Source: Azolla caroliniana (Eukaryota; Polypodiophyta). From it: a stretch of DNA of 64,000 nucleotides. The notes beneath the pieces were generated by a model. It did not search any database. It was given only the letters and a program-made list of their open reading frames with translations, and had not been told where the DNA came from. Where the stretch lies: NCBI GenBank assembly GCA_043228905.1, contig JBHGNT010000021.1, forward strand, positions 8,742,001-8,806,000, given 5' to 3'. The position numbers and the translations under genes were made by a program. Shown piece by piece: positions 61,594-64,000 of this stretch (its first letter is position 1; every line of letters starts with the position of its first letter).

Positions 61594-63352
61594 TGTCGTG
61601 ATGTGGCGTGCTCGAGGGTGGGAAAAACCGGCGAAAAGGGGGTAAAAAATGTTCATGTGCAATGTGTGTGCACACAAAAGCGATTAATTGTGCATATGCA
61701 AAATAAAAAGGAAAAGAAAGGGTAAAAGGGAGGTATAGAAGCTCGTGCAAAAAGTAAGAGAGAGGTGAGATAAAGGGTAGAGGGGAGACAAGCTATAAAT
61801 TTATAGAGATAGACTTACATAATTAGAAAGAGTTAGTGGGTTAGTGGATAGTCACATTGACTACTAGTTAGAGGTGCATAGTTCGAATCTAGTCTTACAA
61901 TGCAGTGTGATTTAAGGAATTTTAGTCCTTTTTCATTGAAGACAAATTTGGCGACCCCCCCTTCTTTTTTTTCCTATAAAAGGAGGTCGAGGGGGGGCTC
62001 ATTTGGAGGGACGTTTTGGGAGGAGGAGACTATCGCCAATTTTCCTTCGAAGCTCTTCATCTCCTTATTCACCACTTTTCTTCATCTCATACCCCTTCAT
62101 CCCCCCATCGCCACGTGCTCGTGAGCCCAAGCTTCGTTGGCTCGGCGTTGCTCCGCCCCGTTCGTCGTTGTGAGCCCGTGTGCTTGCCCTTCGGGTGGTC
62201 GTGGTTCGTTGGGATTGGCATATTGGTGGGGCTCGTGTGTTCGTCTTCGCCGTGTTTGGTTTTGCCTTGTCTCTAAGGGCATTTAATATTTATGTTTTGA
62301 TTGAGCTTGTGGTTAACTATAAGTTGCCATTGTAAAAAAAAAACCCTATTTTATAAAGGGTCCTCTTGCATTAGAATCAAACACGTATTTAACTCTTTGG
62401 TCAATATTGTTCGTGTTTCTTTCTCTCCTTCTTTCTTTATTCGTGTCTTTCTTGTACGTTCGGCCGTCTTGTGACGAGGGGACCGTTCGGGCTTGCCCAT
62501 GCACCTCTCCTCCTCATAAAGGCGTACGAGCATTTGTATGTGTGTTTGTGTCTTCCTTGTACGTTCGGCCGTCTTGTGACGAGGGGACCGTTCGGGCTTG
62601 CCCATGCACCTCTCCTCCTCATAAAGGCGTACGAGCATTTTGTGTGTGTGTTTGTGTCCTCCTTGTACGTTCGACCGTCTTGTGACGAGGGGACCGTTCG
62701 GGCTTGCCCATGCACCTCTCCTCCTCATAAAGGCGTACGAGCATTTGTGCGTGTGTTTGTGTCTTCCTTGTACGTTCGGCCGTCTTGTGACGAGGGGACC
62801 GTTCGGGCTTGCCCATGCACCTCTCCTCCTCATAAAGACGTACGAGCATTTGTGTGTGTGTGTTTGTGTCTTCCTTGTACGTTCGACCGTCTTGTGACGA
62901 GGGGACCGTTCGGGCTTGCCCATGCACCTCTCCTCCTCATAAAGGCATACGAGCATTTTGTGCGTGTGTTTTGTGTCTTCCTCGTACGTTCGACGTCTTG
63001 TCACGAGGGAGCGTTCAGGCGCGCCCATGCACCTTTCCTCCTCATAAAGCCGTACGGACATTCGTGTTTTTGTTATCGTCCCCTTGTGCGTTCATGTTGC
63101 GTGCTCATCTTGCTTGTACTCGTTTGGTCACTTGGCTCGTACGGTGATCTCGGAAGGTCGACGAGTCGTGATCAACGAGAGCCACCGGCCTCACAAAACA
63201 AAAGGGGAACGAGACCTTGCTCGGGAAGGGGTGGGGAAGTAGTATTGTCATAAAGCAAACCTCGGGTGGTCTTCTCTATCCCTTGAGTACTCCCTAGTCC
63301 GAGACCCCCGTGGTCCCGCCCAAGTAACACACGCGCGCGAAACTTCGCGACA
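61594..63352 (+). repeat. 3' LTR of element E (1759 bp)
   Basis: Same length and layout as the 5' LTR, including TATAAAA at 61975-61981 and six ~105-base tandem units. Small differences include a 4-bp loss near 61821 and gains of 1 and 3 bases near 62655 and 63266. Confidence 0.95.
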
Positions 63353-63620
63353 ACGTTGCCGGTGATGTTTTCAGTCCAAACATCATGACCACTGCAACGA
63401 ACACTCCCCACTTTGTGACGAACGCTGTCTTTTCCTGGTCCGCCGGGTGCATCCGAATTTGATTGTATCCACCGAATCCGTCCAAGAAACTGTATACTTC
63501 GTGACTGGCGACTGTATCTAATACCCCTGTCTCTGAATGGTAGCGGAAAAGCGTTGTCGTGAAGATCCATCACTACACGCAGATCGTGAGGCGGAACCAC
63601 TGGGGTTCTGGACCGAAAGG
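63353..63620 (-). pseudogene. Ty3/gypsy element D: N-terminal reverse transcriptase
   Basis: Minus strand: NAFPLPFRDRGI, then LDGFGGYNQIRMHPADQEKT, FVTKWGVFVAVVMMFGLKTS. One frame change separates the first block from the second. The last residues before 63353 run directly into the sequence left of 53489 once element E is ignored. Truncated at about 63620. Confidence 0.85.
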
Positions 63621-64000
63621 ACTCGAAGTTTGCACTAGCTTTAGCGAGAAAGGAATTAAGATAGATTGAAAGAGAGAGAGATTGAGATAAGATAGAACAC
63701 TTGACTTTAGATTGAAGAACAAGATTGATACATCAATTGGATAACGAATTTCTTACTTTTAATTTCTTGATTAATATATCGCTCTCGTTTTTCTTCTTCA
63801 TCCACTCTTTTATAGACGCCCCCATGCATATGATGCATGTGAGGGTACAAGACATGCATTGAATTCATTGAATGCATGTGATGCATGTTTGCCATTTGGC
63901 GCTATCGTGAAGATTTTTGGCAATGGTGTGAAAATCACATAAAACGTACAAAATCAAGTATGAATCACATAAAACAATAATAGTGAAGATAAAATCAAAG
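63621..64000. other. Right-edge sequence, possibly an LTR
   Basis: AT-rich with GATGCATGT-type repeats at 63825-63890 and a CTTTTATAGA box at 63808. Its make-up recalls the chromovirus LTR near 18850-18990, but I could not align it convincingly. Confidence 0.35.

Larger units (their letters stand above)
53493..63352 (+). mobile_element. Ty3/gypsy element E, full length 9860 bp, nested in element D
   Basis: Two LTRs of exactly 1759 bp (53493-55251 and 61594-63352) begin TGTCGTGATG and end TTCGCGACA. A primer-binding-site-like TGGTGAACCCGACGTG follows the 5' LTR (about 55257), and a purine-rich TTGGTGGGGGTGGA precedes the 3' LTR. The ACGT target duplication and precise interruption of element D's reverse transcriptase confirm the borders. 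By eye the LTRs differ at roughly twenty positions plus three small indels, about 1%, so insertion is recent compared with everything around it. Interior order is gag, protease, reverse transcriptase, RNase H, integrase. A 581-bp MITE interrupts the pol frame. Confidence 0.95.

Overview
This is a stretch of a large, repeat-rich land-plant nuclear genome. One host gene is recognisable: a split gene for the mitochondrial inner-membrane protein LETM1, with 15 coding exons on the minus strand (30973-46030) and introns up to 4.2 kb. Almost everything else that can be identified is retrotransposon material, much of it nested, truncated and full of nonsense codons. The long introns and dense LTR elements would suit a fern, a gymnosperm or another large-genome plant, but the sequence does not settle the species.

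Layout. 1-3447: fragment of Ty1/copia family A (minus), a block carrying telomere-like repeats, and a family A LTR. 3448-8917: nearly complete Ty1/copia family B element (minus), one polyprotein frame closed only by five nonsense codons. 8918-10740: low-information DNA with microsatellites and the LTR of copia C. 10741-13650: copia C remnant (minus), split by a family A solo LTR. 13651-14898: AT-rich DNA with two facing tRNA-like sequences. 14899-15711: family B LTR and gag start (plus). 15712-19549: Ty3/gypsy chromovirus pieces (minus). 19550-20069: LINE fragment. 20070-23815: family A copies (plus). 23816-27990: copia and LINE remnants (minus). 28150-29030: Ty3/gypsy fragment (plus). 30973-46960: LETM1 and its 5' flank. 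47814-51530: LTR fragments and a copia RNase H. 51531-63620: a Ty3/gypsy remnant (D, minus) split by a young 9.86-kb Ty3/gypsy element (E, plus) with two 1759-bp LTRs and a 4-bp target duplication. Element E is itself interrupted by a 581-bp inverted-repeat element.

The most useful discovery is a small non-autonomous DNA-transposon family with 8-bp target duplications and ends starting CATAGT. It has two copies here: one in LETM1 intron 3 (42922-43176), 60 bases from the splice acceptor, and one in the pol frame of element E (57739-58319). Taking out the second copy plus one target duplication puts the flanking coding frames back in register.

Other points of interest are a one-base frameshift in a conserved LETM1 exon, a GC-AG LETM1 intron, inverted repeats in two LETM1 introns that bracket five exons, a stop codon shared at gag codon 28 by two family B copies, and a decay pattern in copia B that fits C-to-T change at plant methylation contexts. 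All calls come from reading the sequence by eye; no database search was run.
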